A stretch of 64,000 nt of DNA from Xiphias gladius. Its lineage: Eukaryota; Chordata; Actinopteri; Istiophoriformes; Xiphiidae. Position numbers and translations under genes: made by a program. Location: assembly GCF_016859285.1 (NCBI RefSeq), contig NC_053413.1:22932001-22996000 (forward strand), in the 5' to 3' direction. A model generated the notes under the pieces. That model was given only the letters and a program-made list of their open reading frames with translations, made no database searches and was not told the DNA's origin. This document shows positions 11,700 through 23,712 of the stretch, one piece after another; the first letter of the stretch is position 1; every line of letters starts with the position of its first letter.

Positions 11700-13051
11700 G
11701 GTTTCCGAGTCCGGCCTGGATGAATCTTGATCCGGCGAGGTGAGTGTCGGTCTTCTGGGTCGGTTCACTGATACATGAAGTTGCCCGTTATTACACGTGA
11801 TTGTACACACACCAGTGAGTGTGTCAGGTCCATGTAGACTAGATTCATGCTTCCTATGTATAGATTATATTAAATATATCTCTCTCCTGCCTTCATGACT
11901 GTTGGGTTCTTACTAACTTTTGGAGGCTACAGTGTGTGTGGGGTGCTTTTTAAATTGCGGTGTGTTACGCTAAGACGTCTTGTAATTGGCCTATCCTCAT
12001 CGATATAAATGTGGCAGATGCACCACCTCCAGCCTCCAAACTGACCATAAAGTTGACTCAACAACCCTTTTTTTGAAAACGGTTTATCAATTCACCTTTT
12101 TTACTTCTACAGGTAATGGAAATGCTCCCAAAAACGGAGACCTCGGCTGGATCACTCCGGTTTGGGATGTTGTCATTTTAAAATGTTACTAAGTTGAAAT
12201 ATTATTTATACTTTATGACTGGTCAAAGTTGTAGGTAAATTTTAAAACCCGTAAGTATGATTTACTGCCTGCAAACATGGAATGTCTTTATAAACTGCAC
12301 ATGTATAAGGTCCAAATCCTAATTTAAAATACTTGTCGAGTGTATTCAGTACACATTTACAGTCTGTTTTATCTATAGTCTTTTGTGATGCCCATAATCA
12401 GTTTTTGTCAAAGCTTATCGTAGTGGTGTACATTAAATTATGTAGTAGCCGGATCTTAGTGGACTGTACTGGACTGCATTATATTGAGGTAGTCCAGTTG
12501 CCTAAACTGAACACTAAACTTCATAAATGTAGCGATTATGGCAGAGCTTTTGTATTGAATTGCATTCGTTTTTTTGTATAGGTGTACCTAAATAACGTGG
12601 ACACTGAGTGTATTTTTGTGACATGGTATAAAGTGTGGAAATCACTGGTAAATAAAGCTGAATGTGTTAAACGGTTTTTTGTTTTTTTTTTAATTTGCAG
12701 ATCATACAGAACAGCTTATGCTCTACACGTTATGTATGTGAGGTCTATCAGCATTTGGATATTAGTTACTGTGCCGCTTCTTAGTTACCAGTAGCACATT
12801 ATTGACCGTTCTGTTTGAAAAACGGCTGCCCGCTGTTGGCAAATCTCAATGGAAAATATAGCTGAGCAAATGACTATCAATTCTTCAAGCAGGTAAAATT
12901 AACCTCCTTAATGCTGGAGCTTTAGTGCAATATACATTCAAACATCTTAAAGCAGTTTGGTATTTTATTACGGATGTGCTTATGCAAATGTTTTGTGTGT
13001 GTGCAGAACATAATCACAAGTACAATAAATGTCTGCCTTACAGAACAATAA
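11700..13051 (+). ncRNA. Possible non-coding transcript with exon-like pieces
   Basis: A 40-nt piece (11700-11739) is bounded by a strong acceptor (long T tract then AAG) and a perfect GTGAGT donor. A second acceptor (TTTACTTCTACAG) lies at 12112, and AATAAA signals occur at about 13023 and 13046. All three frames across 11700-11739 joined to 12113 meet stops, so this is not a coding gene as read. It could be a lncRNA fired from the CpG block at 10860-11110, or chance splice-like signals. I recognise no homologue. Confidence 0.2.
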
Positions 13052-13686
13052 AATCACATGTTGGATCAGAGAAATAAGGGCATAAAAACACAACTTTTTT
13101 TTTTTTTTTTAAATTGGGGTAGAACAGAACTTAGTCCAGTGTTTTAAAAGAAATACATCAGTGCATCACTTCAAATTGACCCAAGACTGAAGCTGAGATT
13201 TACGTTGTGCAACAACAGAAATTCAAAAACACTGGTAACAATTGTCATTACTGCATTATGAAAAATCCCACCTTACAGTGAAACCAAATCAAAAAGAATG
13301 ATTAAAACTTGTAAATCTCATTGGGGGGGGGCAAAGAGTCTGTACCTTGATTTCATTTAGGTTCTCATTACGGACACTGGCCAGTCCAGTAGAAAACGGC
13401 CAAGTTCGTCTGTAAAGTTGGTTCAAGGCTTTGACAACGTGTTCCAGACATTTCAAACAGGGGAAAACTGATCTGCACCTCCACAATAAGTGTTTAGAGA
13501 GTGGATTTGAGTTTTCCACAATGAAGAAACGTGTCATTCACCAGATCCTGTTCATACTGGTGTATTCAGATTGTGTTGAGATAAAATACCTAAATGAAGA
13601 ACCGGATAAGCACGGATTCACAAAAAAAAGACCGGAACGGGCACTAAATTCATTTATCGGAAGGGTCAGTTTATGAGGGTCATGGG

Positions 13687-14066
13687 CAACACTTCAAGTT
13701 CCCCTACTTAGCATTTTTAAGCGGTACATAAACATGTAATAAATGGTTTATAACTCATAATTTAGTTGTAAGCAGATATAAGCATTTATTAATGTATTTA
13801 TCAACAACTGACTCCTCCTGTGGACACCTATAGGTGGAGGCTGCTGAGTAGACATAATGAATGACAATATGGACAAAACACAGCTGTATTAATAAAAAAA
13901 ATGTCCTCATAGAAGAAGTTGTAATTGTGGACAAATAATGTACATTAATACCTAAAATGTAATTATAGCTGCATAAAACTACATTATAGTACGTTATAAG
14001 CCATTTACAAAATGTTAATACACTGAATATAAATTCTAAATACGGGGATTTGAAGTAAAGTGTTTC
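13687..14066. mobile_element. MITE-like element with terminal inverted repeats
   Basis: The left end AACACTTCAAGTTCCCCTA (about 13689) and the reverse complement of the right end (AACACTTTACTTCAAATCCCCG, about 14042-14065) match apart from a short gap. The interior is A/T-rich, contains no coding capacity, and resembles a dispersed teleost repeat. It lies just beyond the receptor gene's 3' end. A clear target duplication was not seen. Confidence 0.6.
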
Positions 14067-14395
14067 CTGTTACAGAATTCAAGTTTGTGTTTTTCTCACA
14101 GTGCAACTGCTCCCCAAGTAGACACAGTATGTTGTAGTATTTTTGAACTTATTATAAATTGTCAAGTGTTATTCTCTGTAACTGCTACAAAATGTAATAA
14201 ACTACAAATGTAAAAACTATGTACAGTTCTGATATACAGGTCAGGTATAAACAATATTATTTCTTGTGGCTGTTACACTGACTTCCAGTCAAACCTATGT
14301 TTCTATCTACAAGAGAAAATACTTAATGTTCAGCTCTGAGCTAGTGCTTTGGGTTTTTTAGTACAGCAAAGTTTTTTTTTTTTTTTTTTCAAAGC

Positions 14396-17300
14396 TCATC
14401 TTTCATTTTGTCTGAGAGGAACCCCCGTGCCGACAGAGGAGTCAAGACTACTGTTTCCCACAGTGTCTTTAGCCATGACCCGACTCTTTTTGGTCCCTGT
14501 TTGGTCCGAGATGCCATCAAAGAGCTTAGCCATGAAGGCAAAGCCATTCTGCTTTATGTAGGACTTCCCGGCGAAGGTGTAGAGTACAGGATTGGCACAG
14601 CTGCTGATGAAGGCCAAAGCTGAGGTCACGGCCCGACTGGACTGAGAGATGTGGTCCAATCTGGAGATAAACAGATAAACAGACATTTTAGACCACGGCT
14701 ACGACTAAAACACACGTTATATTTAGGGCCTTTGAAAAATGAAATTGAAGTTCAGTAGCAATCTTGAGAGCTTAACGTAAACATCTTGCTGTCAAACTAA
14801 CTGATACATCCATGGATTAATCACTGAACAGACCCACTGGGCCCGGGCCCAGGGGCCCGAGGGATTAGGGCGGCCCTGGGCTTCAGCTACAAAATGTCAC
14901 TGAAAGAGACACAAAGCAACCAGAGAGAGAGAGGAGGTAGACACTACAACTACAGAGACACAAAACAACTACAATGAGAAGCAAATAGGATACAAAGAGA
15001 CACAACACGACTACAAAGACACAAAATGGCCACCACGAGACACAAACCAACTACAAGGGGAGATAACACAACTACAAAAAAAAGGAACACAAAGTAAACA
15101 CAAACAACAAAGAAACACAACATGACAACAAAGAAGAACAAAACAAGGACTCGGAGACAAAATGATAACCAGGGGACACAAAATAAACACAGACCACAAA
15201 GAGACGCAAAATGACTGCAAAGCCTGCTGGATGAATGTGGCTTCGAGATTGAATTTGCCCAGTATAAAAAGCTTGAGGGTTCACGATGCTGACAACTTAA
15301 AGTAAAATTTACATCTCATACCAATTTCCAGAGAGGTTTTTAATGGATTAAAGGTCATAAAATTCTCAAAGTGAAACCGTTCATCGTCATATCAACCTCA
15401 AAAATAACAATGTAAAGTATCAACAGGTATTTTGTTTAAGAAATACGTAACCGCACAAGATTAGCTTGGCTGCATTTGTACTTGTAAGAATGTTACAGTC
15501 TTAGCCAACATGTGGAAATTTATCAGCCTCCCCCATATCTGACATGTGGCGAAGCCTAATTTTATAACCATTTAGACTAATGTTTTGTTAATCTCTAGTA
15601 AATTATAAGTACCAAATGTCAGTGAAAATAATTTTGTTTGAGAGGGTGGGTGAAAATGTCTGGAAATCCTTTGTTACTCACACTTCTCTTGTGTGTGATT
15701 CCTCTGGGTACCACTGAGCTGCGACCTAGGACAAAACAAAGCACAGTGTTCATTCAAAGGGTCGCATCATCGAGCCAAAAGCGGGAATGCGAGCAGATTT
15801 CATGTGACGGATGAAACCGTGAACGTGCCCTCACACACCTGTATCATGTTGATAACATGGTACGGCAGCCAGAAAGTGCCGAACATCACCACGATGGCCA
15901 GGATGAGTTTCTCGCTGCGGACCTTTCGCTGGAACTTGGTCTGCTTCAGGCGTCTCAGGATGAGGAGGTAGCTGGCTATGATGATTGCGTAGGGAAGAAT
16001 GAATCCCACCACTGTCTCGAAGGCGTAGTGAAAACGCACCTGCACACAGGAGGATAGAAAAAAAACGCAGTAATGATTGCATGAGCTTCAGTAGACAGGG
16101 ATGGATCTGTCCAAACAAGGCAGAACAAGACCAGAGCAGAGCTGAAACGAGTAGCTGTAGTTAGTTTAAAATGCTACTGTTTGTCCATTTCCAGCTTCTA
16201 AAAATGGGAGAATTTGCTGCTTCTCTTTGTCATATATCGTAGGCAACTGAAAACCTTCTGGATCTTTCGACATTTGAAGATTTCACCTCAAACAATAAGA
16301 AATCACAATTGCCTTTTCTATTTTTTTGTCATTTCATAAACCAAATAATGAAAAAAAAAAAAAAATCAGCAGATTAATCAATAATAAAAATAATTGTTTG
16401 TTGCAGGCTTAGATAAAACCAAAAAAAAAAAACACACTTTATCTTTAGGTGTTTGTTCATGAAACAAAGATTAATCCTACAACAGAAAAGGCAACGGTGA
16501 AACAAAGTCAATATATGTATTATTTTTATAATGTACTGAACATGTCAGCAAACCGTTGCCTGTTTGCCAGCAGACAAAGAATGACATTACCATTCCCTCT
16601 GGAGACGTGTCCTCATGGTAAATTTAAGTCCGATAGATGTTTTTTCAGGGCAAACATTTTGACACATAAAAGCATGGGTGTAACAGATAACATTAACAAT
16701 TTGATTCTTCCAGTATGTGATGCCAGTGATCCTGCCTGCACAGTAACAGGAACCTAGACCTGGACCACATACCAGTAATGTAGCCTTTATCAAAAATGAG
16801 TGTTTTACATGCTGTGATATGCCAAAATGTGCGCCGTGGAAAAGGTATTCACTCTCACTGTAGCTCTGTTTTTGGTCTCTACCGACTCCTCGGGGAAATA
16901 TCTGGCTCTTTAGCTGCTAAATGCTCCACTTTGTTCACCGGCCAGTTTTTTTAACTGCTGTTTGATGATAAGCAGGTAGCGTACGGTGGGTTTTTAGACC
17001 TTTTCCTCTGCCTGCCGCAGCCCGAAGCAGGAAAGTTAGGAGAGAGCCAGGCAGCTAAACGGTGAGCTGAAGCTTTAAACCTCTGTGAAGCTGAGGGCGG
17101 CCATGGTTGCATTGTTTTCACTCAGTCATTTGATGCATTGTTATTATAAAATTATTGATTACAGTGAATTTAAACACAACATGTGCTTTATGTGACTGTA
17201 AACTGAATATTTTTGGTTAAAGTGGCCATAATTGATATTTTTTTAATAGTAATTTAAATATTATAAAAATATCACATGACAATGTGAAATGGAGCCACTC

Positions 17301-19440
17301 GGTTTGCTGAACCTACAGAGAATTATCCCTTGAATCCCCTCGGCTTTACAAAGCTTTATAGCGAGTTTCAGCAATTTACTGAATCTGAATCCATTCCCGA
17401 ATCCTTTTGAATCCCTTACCAAATTTTTTTAACTAGTTTGGTCTTGTAAGGGAATGACGACGTCTGTTAGATTTAAAAAAAAAAAAAAAGTACTGTTTGT
17501 GGTTCTCTCAGCACAGAAACAAAACACATTTCAAATGTTTTGTCTAACAGAAGATATAACTTGATATTTGAGAATCTAGCTTTTTCTCATCGTGTTAATA
17601 ACACAACTGGTCATTTTAATTGTCATTTAGGGACCAATGACACAGCTACAGGTCACACAATACGGAGTAACACCGGCGGTAGGGTGAAGCCGAGCACTTG
17701 TCCCTCTCAGGTTATCAAAACTGCCACTGGTCCTTACTGAAAAAATGTTGGACAGTAGATAAATATTTAAACAGAGGACTTGTTGTTCGTCCAGCAAATA
17801 TTTCACTTTGCAGTTGTCTTGTTGACTTTGGAACGTTTAAGTCGGTCCGCCATGTTTGTTGTTAACGACAGCGTTGCTGAGTTGTTACGCGTTTGTAGCC
17901 TATGCATCTCATTTTCTCTTGCCGATGCCTGTGGTGTCAGAGAGAGGGGCAAAAGAGACTACAACAGAGAATGTGAACGAAAGACTTAAAAAGGGACCAG
18001 TTGTCCGCACAGCTTAACGAATGCGGGTATTATATAACAAACTTGGAACCGGATCCAAAATGGAACCGCTACTGAAACCCAACCCTAGGTTCAGCTCAAC
18101 TTCACTGTTTTGGTTCGCGCTCACCGCTCTCACAGCGCCGTTTTCTAGAATCCCACTGTCCACTACCTGCTCAGCAACGAATGACAGACAGACGCAGCTA
18201 GAGAGGTGAACATAGTGGAGCATTTAGCAGCTAACGAACCAGATATTTCTCTCAGGAGCTGGTGGAGGAAAAAAAAAAAAAAGAGAGAAAAGGGACAGTG
18301 AATATTGGACTTACGTTTGCCAGGTGGCCAGAAAAATGACTACTAATGAATGCTAATGTCGCTCCATAACCTCTGGGTGTGCAAATAAATAGACGTGCAA
18401 ATATCAGCTTAAAAGGTGATCATTTGTCATTGCGTTCACAACTTGTTTTCTGCTGCTTCCATTTGGCTCAAAAAAAAAAAAATCAGTTATTGCAGGTTTA
18501 AGAAAACAATCTCAATACAAGGTCAGTTTACTACCCCTCCTGGAGCTTTTGATTATATCTCATGATCATCATCAGCAGATGGGCTTGTCATTGAACTGTA
18601 GGAGTTCAAATCAGGAGCCAGGAAGAAGTTCTCAATCGAACTCTTTGTCCATGCTGGCTTTGAAGAGCTTCAGAGGCTCGGTTATATTCTGGGGTGTTTG
18701 TGAATTTGGTCGGGCAAAACCAATTATTTGATGACATCACCTTCAGCTTTATGAAATTGTGAAGGATTTTTGAGCAAACCATTAATTGTTTATTCAAGAA
18801 AAAAATTATATTAATAACAGATGATAAAATTAGTTTTTAGTTGCAGCTCCAGTCTACTTACATGTCGAGGAAGGGTGTGATTGGGCGCACACACCAGTCT
18901 TATTTTGTTCCTCTCATCTCTGTCCATTCTCATGTCCCGAAACACCAGTGACGGGATAGAAATCAACACCACCAGCACCCACATGCAGACAAGCACCCTC
19001 CCCATAATCTTCCTCCTGGCTGTGGAGGACAATTTGCTTGGAAACACCACAGCCACCAGCCTGTGCACGCTCATCAGTGTGATCAGAAAGATGGACGCGT
19101 ACATGTTGGAGTTGCACAGGTAGAACAGGCCTTTACACATGGCGTTACCAAAGACCCATGTCTGCTTGGCCAGGTAGACAATGAAGAAGATGGTGAGGAT
19201 CATGAGGAAGCCATCGGCACACGCCAGGTTGAGGATGAGGATGGTGGTGACTGAGCGTCGTCGGACGCGCGCCAGGATGCTCCAGACGATGAAGAAGTTG
19301 CCAGGGACGCCCAGGAGGAAGACCAAGCCGAGGATGAGGGCACCCAAGGTTGTGGAGAAGTCATTGCTAACAACGCTGTCATCCTCGGGGTTTGGGTCAG
19401 GGTTGGTGACATTCAAGTTGGAACCACTGAAGTTTTTCAT
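14396..19440 (-). CDS. ltb4r: Leukotriene B4 receptor-type GPCR (4 coding exons)
   Basis: Coding exons in transcript order: 19440-18862, 16039-15839, 15725-15682, 14660-14396; all GT-AG, 1089 nt, 362 aa (human BLT1 is 352). The upstream in-frame ATG at 19476 is rejected because a CCTCAG acceptor at 19460 lies between it and the true start. Seven membrane segments carry N48 (TM1), D76 (TM2), C102-C184 disulphide partners, FWLP (249-252) in TM6 and NPVLY (298-302) in TM7. N-linked sites are NFS, NVT and NHT. BLT-like signatures are FIVWSIL..RRSVT, MYAS.FLITLMS, ALAFISSCANPVLY and the helix 8 stretch GFAFMAKLFDG. The expected role is Gi-coupled sensing of leukotriene B4 on leukocytes. The DRY aspartate is His126. 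Mammalian BLT coding regions are intronless; this one is split. Assignment to BLT1 rather than BLT2 is less certain than to the family. Minus-strand AATAAA candidates for its 3' end lie at 13785-13790 and 12964-12969. Confidence 0.9.
14839..15222. repeat. GC palindrome plus minisatellite array in the receptor's last intron
   Basis: A perfect 12-base palindrome GGGCCCGGGCCC (14839-14850) and a GC-rich lead-in precede about 330 bases of diverged 21-base units on the theme GAGACACAAAATGACTACAA. The same unit in reverse orientation sits at 10372-10506. The array lies between coding exons 3 and 4. Confidence 0.75.
16188..16410 (+). repeat. Teleost interspersed repeat, family A copy 2
   Basis: Shares the TTCCAGCTTCT...GAATTTGCTGCTTCTCTTTG module and the terminal AATCAATAATAAAAATAATTGTTTGTTGCAGG-type segment with the other family A copies. 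It lies in the large receptor intron. Confidence 0.6.
16860..16945 (+). repeat. Left arm of an inverted repeat pair
   Basis: The segment containing AAATATCTGGCTCTTTAGCT then GCTAAATGCTCCACTTTGTT is repeated in reverse orientation at about 18195-18275 with few differences. The pair is a head-to-head arrangement of one dispersed repeat family, inside the 2.8-kb receptor intron. Confidence 0.7.
18195..18275 (-). repeat. Right arm of the inverted repeat pair
   Basis: Read on the minus strand this gives GAGAAATATCTGGTTCGTTA followed by GCTGCTAAATGCTCCACTAT, closely matching 16860-16945. The two arms enclose about 1.25 kb of unrelated sequence. Confidence 0.7.
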
Positions 19441-19643
19441 GCTAGAAGGAGTTTTGATCCTGAGGACGAGAGACAAAGTTAGAACCTAAAACAGGATGCT
19501 AATCTATACACTCAGTTGCCAGTTTGCTGTTGAATCAACAACTGTTTTAAAGAGTTTCAACAAAAACTGAATTTTATATGAGGCAGGGACTTATTGCTGG
19601 ACCGTTGTATTAGACTTCATTAGTATTAGTGGTATGACTTTTT

Positions 19644-20160
19644 GATGAGGCACCATTTATAAAAGGTTTATATACTGTAATAAATGGCTTTCTTAATGGT
19701 TAATAAATCATTTACGCTTGCTTTTAATCGCTCAAAATCCATTTATAAACTGTTTATTAACTTATTTATTCAAACAACAGAATGGAAACTTAGTTTAAAA
19801 ATGTCATTAAAAAAAGGGCTCTTACCAGCAACATTTCACATTCATTGCATTGTTTTCTATCTGTACAATTTGAAGTTTTGCACGCAGATCAACAGCCAGT
19901 CAAATGTATAAGTTAATACATGGTTATAGCGTAAAAAAGCCTGTAGTTTTAAATGCTAATTGGCCTTTTATAAATGGATTTTGATCGAGAAGATGAAATG
20001 GTCCATCGGAGAGGTTTCTAATGATTTGAAGAGCTAGAGGACAAGTGTCGTGCTGGAGGTCGATTTTCCACAACCTGGCAACCCAAAAGTTGTTCGTATC
20101 ACTTGCTTATAACTGCTATTAATTACAGTTTATGAACCTTTTAGAAATAGGGGCCTCATC
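19644..20160. mobile_element. MITE-like element, about 515 bp, with ~45-bp inverted ends
   Basis: The left end starts GATGAGGCACCATTTATAAA and continues AAGGTTTATATACTGTAATA. The reverse complement of the right end starts GATGAGGCCCCTATTTCTAA and continues AAGGTTCATAAACTGTAATT. There is no coding capacity inside. It sits just upstream of the receptor's first coding exon. No convincing target duplication was visible. Confidence 0.7.
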
Positions 20161-20359
20161 CGACAGTGGTACTGCTTGGAGCTGGGCGCACCTAACAAAC
20201 TTGCAACGATGGTCTGGCATTGAAGTTCAGTTTCGGATGAACTCTCATGACTAGTCCATGTACAGTCTTTAAGTACGCTGAATCGTGACTTTAACTTAGC
20301 TGAGCTGGGCTGAGCAGCACCCTCAAATTTCCCACCTCCTGTGATTTGGAAAGAGTTGC

Positions 20360-20545
20360 TCGCAATATTGGGAAATACACTTACTTGCTTCCTTTTTAGG
20401 ACAGTGACATGAGAGGACCGATATCCCTCTAATGTTTCTGTGTCAAATTACGGAGCTGGAGTCAGGAGGTGATTAGCTTAGCCTAGCATGAAGACTAACA
20501 CAGAAAGCTACCCTGGCTGCGTGCAAAGTAAAAAAAAAAAAAAAA
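20360..20545 (+). repeat. Teleost interspersed repeat, family B copy 1
   Basis: Carries TTGGGAAATACACTTACTTG, GATTAGCTTAGCCTAGCATG and AAGACTAACACAGAAAGCTACCCTGGCTG, modules repeated in reverse at 33000-33185 and forward at 49795-50165. Non-coding. Confidence 0.6.
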
Positions 20546-23500
20546 CGTGCCAGCAACACCGCTGAAGCTCAACCAACAGACTGTGTCACATCCATATAAC
20601 CTGTATGCAGATGAAGATATGAAAACATCAACTTGTAGTTTTTTGGAGGCGTTAGCTGTACGCTGCCAAACGGCACCTCCAAAACTTACTACCTGAGTCA
20701 TGCTTCACAAATGCTAACACAACAATGTGTGTTTTCAGGATGTGTGGCGTTCCACTTTGGGTTTCTGTCTTCATGAATAACCATCTGCCAGGTACCTCTG
20801 TTGTTTGCCAGGAAATATTCCAATACCTAACACCACCCCAACTAACAATTTCTTTGTCAGTTGAAGCTGTGGAAGCTCACTGAATTCCCCTGACTATGAG
20901 ATATATTTCTTTCTAACTCTATGTCAGAATTTTTAAGATCCTTGTTTGGTAATTACGAGTTCTTATCTTGTGATTTTGAGAAACCAAAAATAAAGTGATT
21001 CTTAGCATTTCTATCCCGAGATGATGACGCACTCATAATGATAATTTAAGTAATGGAAAGAAGAAAAAAAAACTCCTACAAGTGGAAGAAGTGGGATTCC
21101 GTATAAAACCATTTTTCCTTCACTGTTAACAACCTGTTCATCACCGCTGTGAAATTTGGGCGGAGAAAGATAGACAGATAGAAAGAACTCTCTGCTGGTA
21201 GACATGATAGTTTATTGCCTCCAGTTTCTCTCAGCTATAAATAATCTAGCCTCATCTCAACAATCTGTTCTCTGTGTATGCAGGCCGAAGCACACCTGCT
21301 TATCAACACTGATCGTATCTCTGACGGAGCACACAACTCCGCACAGCTTACTAGTAAAAGTAAGGGAGCAGATGTTTTAACTTTTGAAGTTTTCGGAAAA
21401 AAGGCCAGTTTGAGGCTGACAGCCTGACCTCTCATCTCTTTTGTTCCTCCACAATGTGCTTCAACAACTTTTTGTCTCGACAAAACTGCCTTCACATCCC
21501 TGATCTGTCCACATGTGTGTGAGGTGGACTCCCATTGCGTCACTCTTCTTTTTAGATTAACAGGAACTATCAGTAGAATAACAGTTTCCTCTTTCAGGAA
21601 ATGGTTTCTAACTGTGAATCTTGACACGATATAGTAAAACTAGAAAAAGGTGATAAAAAATAAAGGACCAAAATACTGTACGATTTGGCTCTTTCACCTC
21701 GTGTTTTATTGAAATTATTGGCAAACTCGGGGCTTGACTGTCAAGATTTCTGAGCACACCTGCTTTTCAAAGACGGCTATGTTCTGGGGAAAATAGTGCA
21801 GCAATAACTGAAGATTAAGAAAATATTCAGAACCACGGGATGCCAGACACTCTGACGAGGCCTCTAAAATATTCACATAAGACCCTGTAGCTGACAGTGG
21901 AGCTCAGACAGGGAGGCAGCATGCTAAAACACGCCAGACCTTGGCAGTACTGTGTCAAACAAGAGCAGTATTTCAATACACTCTCATTAATTCATTAATT
22001 CTTTTTTTTTTTTCGTTCTCATTTGCCTCTCTTCTTTGGAGTCTTTCTCACTGTCTTTTCACACGGGAACTGGTGCCACAGGGTGCAGAGGCCACAGAAG
22101 GTTGACCCTTTAAGGAATAACACATCCCTGTATGTAATTATCCCCGACTTGTGCGCGCGGATCACGACAGAAACCGAGACAAGGTAATTCGTTCAGAAAC
22201 TGGTCGTATCACAATATGATCTGCGCAAAGGCGCATTTAACCCATGTGAGAGCAAGAAAATAAAGTCCTTATTAAGTCCTAACTTCTATGTTCTGGTTAC
22301 ACTAAAGCCAACTGTTTATGTCCCCTGATAGAATTACATAAGAACAGACAAGTTAAAAAAAAAAGTGAATCAATGCAAGACTTACGTCACAAGTAAGTAA
22401 CGCAACTGAAAGCCCGGTCTAAGCAACACGCTGAGGCCGTCAGACAAAAGCGCCGGTTCTCAAAAATTACAACTTTTTACGAGAGAACTTCTCAAAGTTT
22501 TTAATAAAACCGGGTGTCATACAGCTTTTCCAACCAAGGGACAACCACGCTTTCGTTCGGATCGGGGAAAAATGCGCAAAAATCTGCGATCTTTACGACC
22601 CAATATTGCAGTGGATATACTGCGTAAACGTACTTTTGTGAAGGACAAAGTGAACCAGGAGGAAAAAAAATAGACGTAATTTCTGTTTAAATGACAAAGG
22701 AAAGGACTTCAAAAGTATAAGCAAGAAAAACTGATAAATAGAAATAATGACCAGGTACTTTTACTGTTCAGTACAGCAAATTACTGTAAAATAAAATTTC
22801 GAGAAATGATTCGAATAAAAAAAACAAAAAACAAAACCTGAGACACTTTTGAAAAAGTCTGAAAATCTCCCCAACTTCAAGAATCACTTGTTCCTCCCAG
22901 AAACTCTGTTTTCCAGTAAAGATATAGTGATGGATTAGCTCGTGAGTCATAGATTTCTAATAAATCTGCCACGTGTAAATAATCAGGTCAGTAAATTATT
23001 CTTTTAGGATGGAAAAGGAGAATAGGAAAGAGACAGATGTTAGTGAAATCTCACAGAGAGATATAAATATATATAATAGAGATATAATAAAAGTGTACAT
23101 AAAAAGATGAAAATCAAGGTGTTGAGAGTTTTCCAGTCAACGTTCAAGAACGACCGACCTTTCCGGGACGTGATGTCTCTCTGTGTGATTTCTGTCAGAT
23201 TCAAGTATCCCACTGTTGCTGTCTCCGCTTCTCTTACCTCTGTTAGCTCAGTCCATGATAAACTGAATCACGTCCTGCCCCACAGGCTGCAACTTGCTGT
23301 GGTTTGAGCGAGGGAGGCACAGAGGTGTGTCCTTCCTTAAAACTCTCACTGTCTTAGGGACTCTTGTATTCTTCATCCATATATGAGCATCCTGTGGAAT
23401 GTTTCCCAAGAATCTGTGCCATAACATTGTATACATTACGGGCTTCATGTAAACAAACATGCATTCTTCTGGGAAACGTGTCCCAGTGTCACATTTCAAA

Positions 23501-23661
23501 ATGCATATTTGTGTGTCCAGAGGCACTTTTAATTTTTCTGTGAGTCAATGACTGTTGCATAATGTGAAGGAACAGATAGGTGATTCAAACATTTGCACAA
23601 GCTCCCTGGCTGTGTCACGGATGCGGGACACACATGCGCAAACACACATACAGGGAGCACA

Positions 23662-23712
<51 letters not shown>

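Noticed and set aside
12113-12170. Peptide GNGNAPKNGDLGWITP as a coding exon
   Set aside because: It is open for a short distance only, joins to the preceding exon-like piece out of frame with stops in all phases, and matches no protein I recognise.
19441-19476. Upstream start MSLVLRIKTPSS for the receptor
   Set aside because: A good CCTCAG splice acceptor (AG at 19460-19461) separates it from the body of the protein, and BLT receptors begin close to the next Met (MKNFSG). The upstream codons read intron sequence.
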